NCBI GenBank assembly: GCA_013398175.1
Contig: VZRZ01006449.1
Span: forward strand, 121,700 to 185,699
From: Climacteris rufus
Taxonomy: Eukaryota > Chordata > Aves > Passeriformes > Climacteridae
Length of the DNA stretch: 64,000 nucleotides
Direction of reading: 5' to 3'
Part shown: positions 1-10,985 of the stretch, piece after piece
Layout of the letters: each line of letters opens with the position of its first letter
How positions within the stretch are numbered: the stretch's first letter is position 1
Position numbers and translations under genes: made by a program
The notes under the pieces: generated by a model
The model's database searches: none
What the model was told of the DNA's origin: nothing
Seen by the model: the letters and a program-made list of their open reading frames with translations, nothing else

Positions 1-23
1 GGACTAATTGCAGTAACATATTT

Positions 24-240
24 AGATTTAGATTAGATATCTCAGAAATCCTTCCCTGGGAGGGTGGGGAGGCCCTGGCACAGGGTGCCCAGAGAAGCTG
101 TGGCTGCCCCATCCCTGGCAGTGCCCAAGGCCAGGTTGGATGGGGCTTGGAGCAACCTGGGACAGTGGAAGGTGTCCCTGCCCATGGCAGGGGATTGGCA
201 CTGGATGGGCTTTGAGGTCCCTTCCAACACAAACCCTTTT
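24..240 (+). mobile_element. CR1 LINE, 5'-truncated 3' end
   Basis: It begins with a TTAGATTAGATAT-like stretch and continues with the GAGGGTGGGGAGGCCCTGG block and the 'lead-in' AGGTGTCCCTGCCCATGG. It ends in GGTCCCTTCCAACACAAACC. These are the usual CR1 3' UTR blocks in order. The final octamer repeat is missing. It belongs to the same subtype as the copies at 17.4, 28.1, 29.2 and 47.4 kb. Confidence 0.9.
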
Positions 241-1688
241 GTGAGTCTCTGGTTCTGTATTTCTATTCATGGGAATTCAGATATAGTAGAATACACAAAA
301 AATAGAAATATATTTGGAAATGTGTGGCAGTTTTGGGGAAAGAAGGGCTGGAAGTGGTGACACATCAAGCGCTCTGGTGCCAGAAATCTGAATCCTACTT
401 TGTCTTTGCTAATACATCACAGAGCCATGGTTGCTTCTCTAGTAGAAATGTGTGTAAAGCACATGTAGTGCTCTGTAGCTGGAACTCCTGTCACAAGCTG
501 TCGTGCTGTAGCCCTGTGCATTCAAGTGATATTTGATGGACTCATTAGGACTGGGCTCAGCTTCTGGAACCTGCACTGTAGCAGCACCTGAGTGCCTCTG
601 AATCTGGGCATTTTGCTTCAGTGGGTTTTGCAGAGAACAGAATAAAGTCAGAAATGCTTTTATCAGTAAAACAATCAATAACAAATATTATTTTCTTCCT
701 AAATGCTGTGCCTTCTTTAGGGAGAACCAACTATTAATTTTGAAAGGTTTTCTTTCCTTCTTTTTTTGGATTGTTGTCTGACCCCCCAGGAAGGTGATCA
801 GTGCTGGCACTGAGGTTTCTGCCTGTGTAGCTCCTTTCTCTGCACTGAGGTGACAACACAAACTTTAGTGTGGTGCTTATTAATGCAGAAATCCTTCTTG
901 AAAGCACATTAAATTTTCCATGAGCCACACGTAGTACTTACCATCCTATGTGAAGTGACAAGGCTTTATTGCTATACTTTGTGGTTGGCTCTATTAAACT
1001 CCAACATTTTGTGACTAATATTTTTATATTTGGAAACAGACAACTTTGTTATAAACTTCTGTTCTTAATGGTTGGTTACTAATTTGTTTGGTCTCCCTTT
1101 AGATGTCCAATGATATGTTAGGCAGAGTTTGAATATTTTATTTGAAGATTCTGAAGAATCTAGATTCTAAATATTAATTATGAGTTGATTTTAAAGATTT
1201 TTTAATCCTTTTTTTTTTTTAGGGAGGTTTTAATGTTTGCTTTTATTAGAGTCTGCCATGTTTTATTTTGAAGGTCCAGGGTCCTTAAAATCATAATGTG
1301 ATTCTAGTCAACAAAACTTAAAACACATTATTTTTGAAAGATTATATTTAAATGTTTCTTACCTTTTTTTAAAAAAACACCCTTATTTTTAATCAGGAAC
1401 TTTTTTTTCTATACCAACACTGTTATGTCCTACTGCATCTGTGAGTAGAAAGGCATTTGGTTTCTTTACAAAAACTAGCTAAGACCAATCTCTGCTTAAT
1501 GGATCTCATCTCATGATGATGATGATGAATTTTCCTTTGTTTTATACCCCAACACTCTTTGTGCTGTACTTTTGTGAAAGAAAAATGCAAGATGAACCCT
1601 TAGAGGTGAGGAAGAGACTGAGAAAGCCAAGCAAGAGCTCCTTTCAGAGGGAACCAAGAAGTGAGTTCTAGACTTACACATCTTCTGG
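241..1688. other. Non-coding, AT-rich, no gene seen
   Basis: Unique-looking AT-rich sequence with T and A runs and a short ATG repeat (about 1512-1527). The short open frames have no recognisable content. Confidence 0.6.
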
Positions 1689-1778
1689 TGGGAGGTGTCC
1701 CTGCCTGTCTCAGGGGTTGGATTGAGATGAACTTTAGGGTCCCTTCCAACACAAACCGGTCTGGGATTCTGGGATTCC
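1689..1778 (+). mobile_element. CR1 LINE 3' tail fragment
   Basis: It shows GGGAGGTGTCCCTGCC, then GGGTCCCTTCCAACACAAACC and GGGATTCTGGGATTCC, which is the terminal 90 bases of a CR1 element. Confidence 0.8.
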
Positions 1779-2438
1779 GTAGTGGGAAGCTGGAAACACG
1801 AAGGAGGCAGCCAGACTGTGGAGGTGAGGGCAATCCCTGGAAGCTCCTAGGGAATTTCTGGAGGGCTAGGACAGTTTATCAATGTATCCTGTTAAACTGG
1901 TAAAAGTAAAGCCAGGAATTGACAGATAGAAGGCAATGCATAAGTTAAATTTTAATTTCTGTCTTACCTTTTCCAGTTGCTTTGAGTTTTGTGTATTTTA
2001 AAAGCTGGAGGGCCTAATATTATTTATTCATTGCTTAAGCGTTTAGCTGGTGGTTGGGAGCAGGATCTTGGTCTCTTGAGGTCGGTGAGATGAAGAAGAG
2101 CTAAACAGAGCTGTGTTCAGCTCGGGGTGTGTGACACTCAGCTGATCCCACTGCTGTGGGATGGTTTGCTCTGAAGGCAGGCTTGGGCTCAAGCCACTGC
2201 TTAGGCTCCTGCTGGAAGATACTACTCCTTTTCAGGATGAATTGGAGCATTGCAGGGATTCTGTTTTTTTGGCAAGTGCAAGAAACACCTCTTTCTGAAC
2301 CTGAACAATATCCCAGTGTGTGCTTGTGCTGGCTGGACTGGCAGGGCACTCTCAATGCTGAAATAATGAGCAATGAAAAGTTGTCCTGTAGCAAACTGCC
2401 AGGACAAGAGCAAACGACCTTAAGCTGTGCCAATGGTT
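1779..2438. other. Non-coding, no gene seen
   Basis: Moderately GC-rich between about 2.1 and 2.4 kb. The open frame that spans into the CR1 copy has no recognisable domain. Confidence 0.5.
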
Positions 2439-2665
2439 TGGATCTGATATTAAGTAAAGTTTCTCCATGGAAGGGGTGGTCAGGCACTGGCACAGACTGC
2501 CCAGGGCAGTGGTGGAGTCACCAGCCTTGGAAGAGTTCAGGAAATGTGTGGATGTGGCACCTGGGGACAAAGTGTGGTGGTGACCATGGTGGTGGTGCTG
2601 GGCTGATGGGTGGATTTGAGCATCTTAAGGTCTTGTCCAACCTTAGCAATTCTGTGATTCCATGA
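2439..2665 (+). mobile_element. CR1 LINE 3' end, second subtype
   Basis: The order is a TTAAGTAAAGTTTCTCCATGG block, GGCTCAGGCACTGG-like sequence, CTGCCCAGGGCAGTGGTGGAGTC, GATGTGGCACCTGGGGACA, and a CTTGTCCAACCTTAGCAATTC tail ending TGTGATTCCATGA. This is a CR1 subtype different from the GGTGGGGAGGCCC type, and close to the copy at 41.8-42.1 kb. Confidence 0.85.
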
Positions 2666-3540
2666 AATGCCAACAGAAGAAAGAAGCAGAATATAACTAC
2701 TCTCAAGGTTTAGAACAGCACCCAACCTCCTTGTGTCACAAAGCCACAAAAAGGGGGATTTTCAGCAAGCTGACATTAGCCTTGTGTAATTTATATTAAC
2801 TTCTTTTCTGCAGGCACTTTGCCTGTGGTCCAGAAAACACATGAGTTTTTCACAGCCAGCACTGATGGCAGTAAGGTTTCATTTCAAGAACAGTCCCTAT
2901 ACTAGCTCCTTATCACTTTTCAAACTAATCTCTGTTTTGACAAATGAATAAACCCTAAACCCCTCTTTTCTGTTCAATTTTTGGTTCTTATCATAAAAAC
3001 TTTTAATTATTTCAAGCAATACAAGTTCTCTGGACATGTATTGCTGTTAAATAATTTTTAGAGGACCTTCCTATCCTTTTGCTTTCTGCTTGCATGGACT
3101 ACAAATATCCTTATCAGAGTTGAAATTCTCTCAATCTCTTGTTTCCCCTAAACATTTTTTTTTTAGAACAGCTGCTCTGCTTTTACAACATCATAATTTT
3201 AATAAATTCATCTTATAGGTGTCTAGTCTTAGACACTCCAAGGGTTTTGTTGACCACTCTTCATTGCAAATAAATATTCTTTTTCATGGACTCATTTAGA
3301 AGGGATTTCTTTCTCTATATACACCTTTCACTTGATGTAATTTAAATTATTGCGATAATATCTCTGACTCTCCTTGAGAGCCAGATTTGATACTCTGAAA
3401 CACAGCGAGTAGGACCTTGTTTCAGGCATGGCCCACAGAATTCTTTTGATTCATCCTGTGACTGGAAATTTGTCTGGAAAATTTGCTTTTCTTCATAGCC
3501 CTGCAATAATTCAGGAGTCAAAGCAGATAAATCTGGTATC
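2666..3540. other. Non-coding, AT-rich, no gene seen
   Basis: AT-rich sequence with no splice-flanked coding segment or repeat that I can name. Confidence 0.55.
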
Positions 3541-3667
3541 CCCATCCTTGATGGTTTCCACCATTCAGCTGGATAAAGCTCTGAGCAATCTGGTCTGACC
3601 TCAGAGCTGCCCCTGCTTTGGGCAGGAGTTGGACTAGGGAAGTCCTGAGGACCCTGTGATTCTACTG
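3541..3667 (+). mobile_element. Old CR1 LINE 3' tail
   Basis: The sequence reads CATCCTTGATGGTTTCCA, then CAGCTGGATAAAGCTCTGAG, CAATCTGGTCTGACCTCAGA, GCAGGAGTTGGACTAGG, and ends TGTGATTCTACTGA. These are the 3' blocks of an older CR1 subtype, diverged but in the right order. Confidence 0.7.
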
Positions 3668-5171
3668 ACACAATCAGCACCTGTTCATAATAAAAATCTT
3701 GTGGATTTGTTCATTTTTTTTAATCAGAAAAACAATTAAGTCATAAATACTCTGCACAAGTTTAACGCTTGAGTTATTTAAATATTTTCACATCTATCTC
3801 TGTAACTAAGTTTTCTTTTGGTAGGAATATAATTTTTCTCTGGTCTTTGTAGACTGCATACTAGGGTCTTAGTTTCCCTCGGGTGTTTTCTTCAGTCTTT
3901 CATTCATGGGTTGCCCACAGTGCCAGTCACACCTGTGTAGAAGGTGTGATGAATTTTGCATTAAGCTTTCATTACAAATGTGGTAGCAGGTGTGCAGTGT
4001 GTTGCTGGCCTCCCCTAAATTTTCATACTCAAAATTGCTCCCAAGTCTTGCAAAATCCTCCCATTTGAAAAATTTTATGTTATGCAGAGAAATGAAATCT
4101 GACCTAATTGCAAAGACAAAAAATTGATTGCAAAAGTCACTGTAAAGGCAGTGTTGCCATGTGCTGGACTTGTATTTGTTGAGAGGTTGTGCCATCAGAA
4201 GGTGTCTCAGGCAGGGAACTCTCAGGTAACCTGGGTAAACTTTAGGATCTCTTCTTCTGTAGCCTGTCCACCCAGCACTGATCACTTGGAAGTAGAATTC
4301 AGAATTAATGTATAAAATAGCTTTTGCTTTACAAGGTTCATGGGTTTTGTACTTCGGTTATCAATTGCCTTTTTTGTTTTTTTCCATTAGTAATATTTAT
4401 TTGAAAATTTTACTTCTTCTATTTTATGCTGATTATTTTGGCCATGTCCTTTTCTTTCTGTGATCATGAGTGTCTGGTTTTTCAGGCTCTCTCCATTCCC
4501 ATCTCATGAGTGGGTGTGAAGGGTCTGAGCACATGGCCGCCCTGGGGTGCCCTACTCTTAGAATTCCTGGTTTGGAATGGTGTCATTACATGACATTTAC
4601 CGGCAGGAAATTTAAAGGAATCTGTCTTTAGGAAAACACATTTGCAACTGTCACACTGTCATTGTGGGATTTTCATCAAAAGGAAACACATCTTTGGGAA
4701 AAATTGCTGTTTCTCAGGTGCCCCTGCCATCTCCAATGCTAAAAGCAAGCCCAGTGTGGTCACTAAGCAAGTTCCACTGGGTGATGATTTGCTTTCCAGC
4801 GTGTAGTTTAATTAGACTGCTTTAGTTTTGTGTTTTATTGTGACTACATTTCACAACTGGAACAGGGAGGAAAACTACAACTTATTTACAGCAGCCAAGA
4901 AAACACAGAACTCAAATTTAAGGTGGGAAAGGTCGGAACTTGGGAAAAATCATTGTTCCAGTGTCCAATCACCTCTGGGGCAAGAACCTTTTCCTAATAT
5001 CCTCCTAAACCTCCCCTGACACGGCTCCAAGCCCTTGTGCAGAGTTTTAAAGTTTTCCATTCAGGTATTCATTCTAGCATACATTTCCCAACATGAATGT
5101 TGTCAGAGTTCCAATGTTAAAATAATTAGATTATTGAAAAATCCAAACATTTGATGTAATATGTAACATGA
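3668..5171. other. Non-coding, no gene seen
   Basis: AT-rich sequence. A 138-codon minus-strand frame near 3.9-4.3 kb has no recognisable motif and no coding context. Confidence 0.55.
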
Positions 5172-5245
5172 ATCACAGAATCATTAGGGTTGGAAAAGAA
5201 CACTAAGATCATCCAGTCCAACCTTTGAGTGATCACCAGAGTCAT
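5172..5245 (-). mobile_element. CR1 LINE 3' tail fragment
   Basis: AATCACAGAATCATTAGGGTTGG, followed by AAGATCATCCAGTCCAACC, is the reverse complement of a CR1 terminus. Only about 70 bases remain. Confidence 0.8.
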
Positions 5246-8200
5246 GATATGAGATAGATTAAATAAAAGACAATAAGAGATGGATAAAAGATTGTAAAGA
5301 TCTTAGAGAGCAAAACTGATTAGGTTTTCACATAAAAATACACCAAATGAAGTAATGGATTTAAGTTAATGAAAGTGAGGCTACAGCCATTAAGGGACTG
5401 GGCTGTGGATTTTAGCTGATCCCTGCTTCTCAATGTGCTTCCAGTTGTCATGACAGATGCTTTACCCACCATCCCTCACCCTGCTGCAGCAGGTAAATAC
5501 TGGTTTATTAACCCTGAAATTAAAAAATTGTAACTTTGGATCTGTATTTTACCAAAGCAGCTGATTTCATATTCAGAAGGTTTTTTAACCTTCAACTTTA
5601 TACATTTTCTAGTTTCTGAGGATTTAACCATAATGAGTTTTAGAATCTGTTATTATAAACACAACAAATTATTCACAGGATAATGGATGGAAAGTGATGA
5701 ATTACTGGAACAGAAATCTATAACATTCACTCATGGTGGGAAATAACAGAGGAATGGCAAGGCTGATTTATTGCTTGCTGGTGTATCTATTCCTGTTCAT
5801 GATTGTTAAAATTACAGTACATAGAAAAATTTAATTAAAGTTATTAAAATGAGAAAACTATTTTCTGTTTTCTATTCCATAGCGGTAAAAGTTTTACATT
5901 TGCTCATAAATTTAGGAGTAAGTGTAACATTCATCAAAGTGTAAAGAGCAATGTTAGACATAGAGCTTATTGTGAACCTCATATTTCATCAAGAGAAAAG
6001 ATAATATGTGTCGGAGAGTGCAAGAACTCTGAGCTTTAGAAAGCCTAGCATGGAAAAAAATAATTTGTCATAACTATCTGAAATCCTCCTACAGACAAAG
6101 CACATTAAATCCATTTGTATGTTAAAATAATACATACAACATCGGCATGATGATTTTATCTCCTGTTTGAGCCATGACTCTTCAGTAGCTTGGAGAAGTC
6201 TCCTTGTGACAAATTTCAGAACCTCTTACTCTACTGTGCTCTAAATTCTCCCAAAAAGCAAGAAAAGCAGCAGTGTTTACTTGGCAGGAACAAGATATTC
6301 TTTATTTGATGCTCCAACATGATCCAGATCTAGAGGAGACAAGACATTTGCAACAAAACCTTTCCAAACCTGCTACAATCACATTTCTATCAGACTATCT
6401 AAAGAGATGGTAGGAAAAAAATTGAGTTTAGAAATGGGTTTCTCCTTCCTTGATCGGTTTTTAGTCACTGACACTTTATTTTATTGATTTCTAACCTTCA
6501 AGTAATTTGAATGATTTTTGCAATGAACCAATATGGAATCTCACTCGAGACAGCAATTTGTTTTACCCAGTGAAGGGAAAGAGAACAGGCAGTTAAATCA
6601 GCTTTCAAAGCCTGGAGTAAAAGCCAGACCAGTTAAGGTTTAACTTCTCAGAAAGTGCCCAGCTGTGGCTGGTTATCCAGAGTCAAACTTCAGCCCAGAC
6701 TTAGGGAATATTTTGCCACTTCCAGAATCTTCAGCTCTGCTTAAGTGCTGGAGCTTTTGTTCTCAGAGAGGGGATCTTTCTGCTGAGCCAAGGACATAAA
6801 ACAGAGTTTAAATTCGGAGCATACTCCAGTCTGCCTGTTCTCCTGAAAGGATTTATTAGCTTCTAGTACCAGCAGATATTTAGCCAGACTGCACTGGCAG
6901 AGTTCCCTGGGGAAATGCAACTGATGGACAGCCTGTGGAGGAGGAAAGTCATTAAAAGCTTGACAAATCCAGGCAACATCAGTGAGCTGAACAGATGAAA
7001 CAAGATCCTAACAAGTGATCAAAAGGCTGTGTTAGCTCATATCTAAAGGAAGGCACTTGAACAATTTCCTATATTTCCCAGGAATGTGTGTTCCCATGGT
7101 GTCTGCTCCTTTACAGCTCATGGGAGATCATGAGGGTTTCCTTAAAGATGTCATTTTAACAGAACAGAAGAGGAGAATTTGAATCCATCTGATAATTTCC
7201 CTTCAATCAATTTCTCTTTTTTTCCTTCTTATTTCCTGTTAGATATTTCCTGTAGTTCAACCTTTTAAAAAGTCTTTTGCTCTATACCAAAGGCTCTCCT
7301 ATTCAGGGAAAAAAATTTCTTCAGAGTGGGGTAAGGAGGAATAGCTCAGGCAGCCAAGAAGAAAAGGGGAGAAAATAATGTGCATTGACCATAGGAGAAT
7401 AAATATGGGGAAAGAATCTTGATTGATCCACAGCATTTCTTATCTGATAGAGTGGAAGTTCTGTACAGACAGCACAACTCTGAGAGCTGCCTAAAATCTT
7501 CACGTATTTTGAGGAGGTACATTGACTGGTGTATAAAAAAAATATGGATATTTCCTTGTATATATAAATTATGTATATTTAAGTAATAAAAGGGGGGTTG
7601 AAAGGGAGTTGGGAAAAGATACATTTATCACCTGTTTCTTGCAGGGTTGCAATGAGGCACAGAGGTCACACAAAAGCTCTCTGGGGATTAAAATGCTGAA
7701 CTCCCATAGGCCATAGGTTGAATTTAATGCTTTACAAACATGACACTTTTCCTTCAATTCAATAGTGACGTTTAGAGCCTTTAAACCAGTGACAGGAACT
7801 TACACTGGGCAGGGAATCACATGGACATCTCCAAGCACAATGTATCTCCCTGTTAGAAATGGTGCACTGTGCCTCGCAGGCAAGCACTGATTTAAATATG
7901 TTCATTTGTAGAATATGCAATCAGCCAATTTAAATTTACAAAATGCTCTGTAGTTTTGCAGGCCATAAAAGCAGCTTTATTTAAGGACAATTTTGCATCA
8001 CTGCTTGCTAAGAATAATTCTTACCTGAATATTTGGGCACTCTTCACCATAGCTGGGAAAAATGGTTAGTTTAGAGCAATAGGATAGCAATAGGATAGCA
8101 ATAGGATAACAGGAGTGGAAGTAAATTTGTATAGGTAGGAATGCTGACCAAGCTTTAGCTCAGTAATAGCTAAATAATATTCAGATACTGCAGGTTGTGC

Positions 8201-8812
8201 ACAACTAGTTCATGAACAATACACAGATTAAGAATTCTTTTTTTTTCCCCCACAATAAGAATTCAAAAATCTGAGCTAAAATAACAACAAAATCAGCAAT
8301 TTAAGCTTTTAGGTAACTTAGAATTGCTTGAGTTCACACAAACCTGCAAATAAAGTAAAGATGAAAGAGGGAAAACATTCTTTTTTGTGTCATTTCTGTT
8401 TCATCAGATTTGCCATTTTCCAAGGATAATGAGGGATGGACATTCTCTCCTAATAATTCTGGATGAAACACCTGAAAAGGCAAGCAGAAAATGAGCCATG
8501 AAACTTTGTCAGCTAACTGGAACTTAAATTGTGAATTCACACAGTCATAAAATAAATTGGCAAAAAGTGTTTATACAAACCCTTTTGGGACACAAGTTAC
8601 CTTAAAAACAGAATAATTGGTGTATTCAGATTTCCAAACCACTAATGGTTGCCTCAAAATCAACATGGAAAAGCTGTGCATTCCACAGAAAGCTTCCTAA
8701 AATCAATAATTATTTTTATTTCAGCATTGTTGCCTTAGGTTTTAACCCTTATATTTTTCAAATTCTGTATTGCCTGGCATGTATGCTTCACAGCCTGTGA
8801 GCTGCTGTTCTC
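5246..8812. other. Non-coding, AT-rich, no gene seen
   Basis: About 3.5 kb of unique-looking AT-rich DNA, probably BRINP3 intron, with a small 11-bp tandem repeat near 8.08 kb. I see no exon with a recognisable product. Confidence 0.55.
8075..8107 (+). repeat. 11-bp tandem repeat, three perfect copies
   Basis: The unit AGCAATAGGAT occurs at 8075-8085, 8086-8096 and 8097-8107 without a mismatch. Confidence 0.95.
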
Positions 8813-9135
8813 TGTAGACAGAGCAGGGCCTCTCTGGGCTGGCTCTGCAAGGACACTCAGACTGCCCAGGCCCAGCTTCTAAAGAGGCAGGGGGAGTGAG
8901 CTGGGGGAGCCAGGGGGAAATTGCAGAGTTTGAATTGGTGAATTGATGCTGATGTGCAAATGGACCAAACCTATAAAGGTGTGGAGAACTCGTGACTCAC
9001 CATCCATTTTGGGTGATGCCCCTGGGGGCTCTCTCTGCCCTAAATGTACCTTTGAAGGCCTTTCCAATAAATACCCACCTTTTATTCCCTTACTTCTGAC
9101 TAGTCTCAGTTTTTGGGCCAGCCTTTTCAGGCAGC
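8813..9135 (+). mobile_element. Endogenous retrovirus LTR (ERVL-like), sense orientation
   Basis: A GC-rich U3-like part (TGTAGACAGAGCAGGGCC onwards) leads to CTATAAAGG (TATA at 8972-8978). About 95 bases later comes AATAAA (9067-9072) and a short T-rich U5 ending near GGGCCA or CAGGCA. TATA-to-poly(A) spacing and composition are as in avian LTRs of ERVL type. Boundaries are inferred from TG and CA ends, and no target-site duplication could be fixed. Confidence 0.6.
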
Positions 9136-9479
9136 AGCACCACTTTTCATATTGGCCCATTAAAAAATGGCAAAATAAAGCAGTTTTGAACAAGTCACTT
9201 TTTGCTTAAGCTTTCTGTTAGAGGTAGTGATCAGGGATGTAGTAATTCAGGAGTAAATGATGAGCTTGCAGAAGGTATAATGACTTGGAAGTGTTCTGTG
9301 CTGTAGCATAAATATGTAAATAAAAGTTTTTGTGAATATTTTTGTAGTAGAATATTGAGAAGTAGATTGGCCAACGTGGTGAGGTGTACCTTAAACTGAA
9401 GGTCTTGAAGGGCAGGGTTCAAAGTGGCAGCACTCGGGCCAGTGTGGGAAATTAGTCAGGCCCTCAAGGGCAACAACAA

Positions 9480-10985
9480 ATGTTCCTCAGCTTCCTGCCA
9501 AGGTGAGAAGCAGGAGAGCAACACCTCAGGTGTTTCTGTCCAGTGCATGGGGAACCAACAGGAGGAGCTGGAGCTCTGTGCCCAGACGGGAACTTCTGAG
9601 GTCAAGGGAACAAGGGAAGCGTTGTGGGACCACTCCGGGGCTGCAGGAGTGCCGGGGCAGGAGCAGGGGTTGTGCTCTGCCTTAGTCTGAACCCTGAACG
9701 TGTACAAGTCAGCTGTGGCAATTGTTCACTGTCTCGTGGTGCTGACAGCACCCTATTGAATGACTCTGGGTCAAGAGCAGTGGGGTCATCTCCAAGAAGG
9801 AATCTTGCACTAGGAACCTGCTATTGCCCTCCAAACCAAGATGAGAAGGACAGCTAAGCAATATCTGGGTCATTTAAACAAGCTTTGGGTCAGCAGAACC
9901 TGGTTCTTGTGGGTGACTTCAACCATGAAGACGTTTATTGGAAGAACAGTACAGCAGCTCACATGTCATCCATGAAGTTCCTGGAATGCCTAGAGGACTG
10001 CTTCCTCATCCAGTTGTTAGGTACGGCAGCAGGAGTGAACCACTGCTGGAATTGCTACTCCCAAACCAAGAAAATCTAGGTCAGTGACAGCCTTGGCTGC
10101 AGTGATCACAGTGTTGTGGAGTCTGGGATCCTCTGAGCACCCTGCAGGTTTGTACTACGACAGAGGAGTTAGATTTTAGAAGGACAAAGTTCAGCTGGCT
10201 CAGAGCTCGGTTGGGAGGGATCCTGTGGGAAGATTCCCTGGAGGATAAAGGAACTAGTGAGTGCTGAGATTATTCCAGAACATTCTCCTGGAAGCACAAA
10301 CACATTCATCCCTTTTAAAGACAAGGGAAGCAGGCAGAACGAGACAACCCTTGGGTTACTGCAAGCTTCTGAGTCTGCTCCAATCTAAAAGAAACGGTAC
10401 CAGAGATGGAAAAGCAGTCACACACCCCCTGAGAACTCCAAGGGCATTGCCAGGGTGTGCACAGCTGCATCTAGAAAAGCAAAAACTCAACTCAAATTGA
10501 CATTGGCCAGAGATGTAAAAAAACTACACGAGAAGGTTCATCAGGTGTTTAAACAACAAGCACAAACAGAAGAAAAATATGGGCCCACAGTTAAACAGGA
10601 GAGGTGTCACCAGCCAAGCTGAAGAGGTGGAGGTTCTCAACACGTCCTTCACCTCTGTCTTCACCAGCACTGCTGGGCCCCAGCCCTTGGTAACACCAGT
10701 CCAGGTTCATGCACAGATCCACCACCAGTGAAGGAAGAGTTGGTATGTGAACTGTTAGAGGAGTTTTGAATCCCTAGGGTGTTGAAAGAGCTGGCTGATG
10801 TCAGTGTGAGGCTGCTCTCCACAACCTTTGGGAGTTGTGGAGGTCAGGGGATGTCCCAGAAGCCTGGAAAAATGTTAATGTCACCCCTGTCTACAAGAAA
10901 GGCTTAAAGGAGGAACGAGGAAATTAGGAGTCCATCAGGCTTACTTCATTCCCTGGGAAAGTTAAGGAAAATCCTCATAGGTCAA
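9480..10985 (+). pseudogene. Decayed CR1-type ORF2: endonuclease and start of reverse transcriptase
   Basis: Translated fragments spread over the three plus-strand frames follow the order of a CR1-family ORF2. MGNQQEELELCAQ (about 9547) is the N-terminal part of the apurinic-type endonuclease. GTCYCPPNQDE (about 9818) and LVLVGDFNHEDVYWK (about 9902) are its central motifs, the latter carrying the GDFN signature. CSDHSVVESGIL (about 10099) is the C-terminal SDH motif. After a linker come VPEAWKNVNVTPVYKKG (about 10852) and IRLTSFPGKV (about 10934), the first reverse-transcriptase blocks. Many stops and frameshifts interrupt it, so it cannot be active. The copy stops inside the RT domain: the catalytic RT core and the 3' UTR are absent. 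It lies about 350 bases downstream of an LTR in the same orientation. The family call is firm; the exact subfamily is not. Confidence 0.88.

Noticed and set aside
2156..2665. 169-codon plus-strand frame
   Set aside because: Its second half is CR1 3' sequence that is not coding in the element; no domain is seen in the first half.
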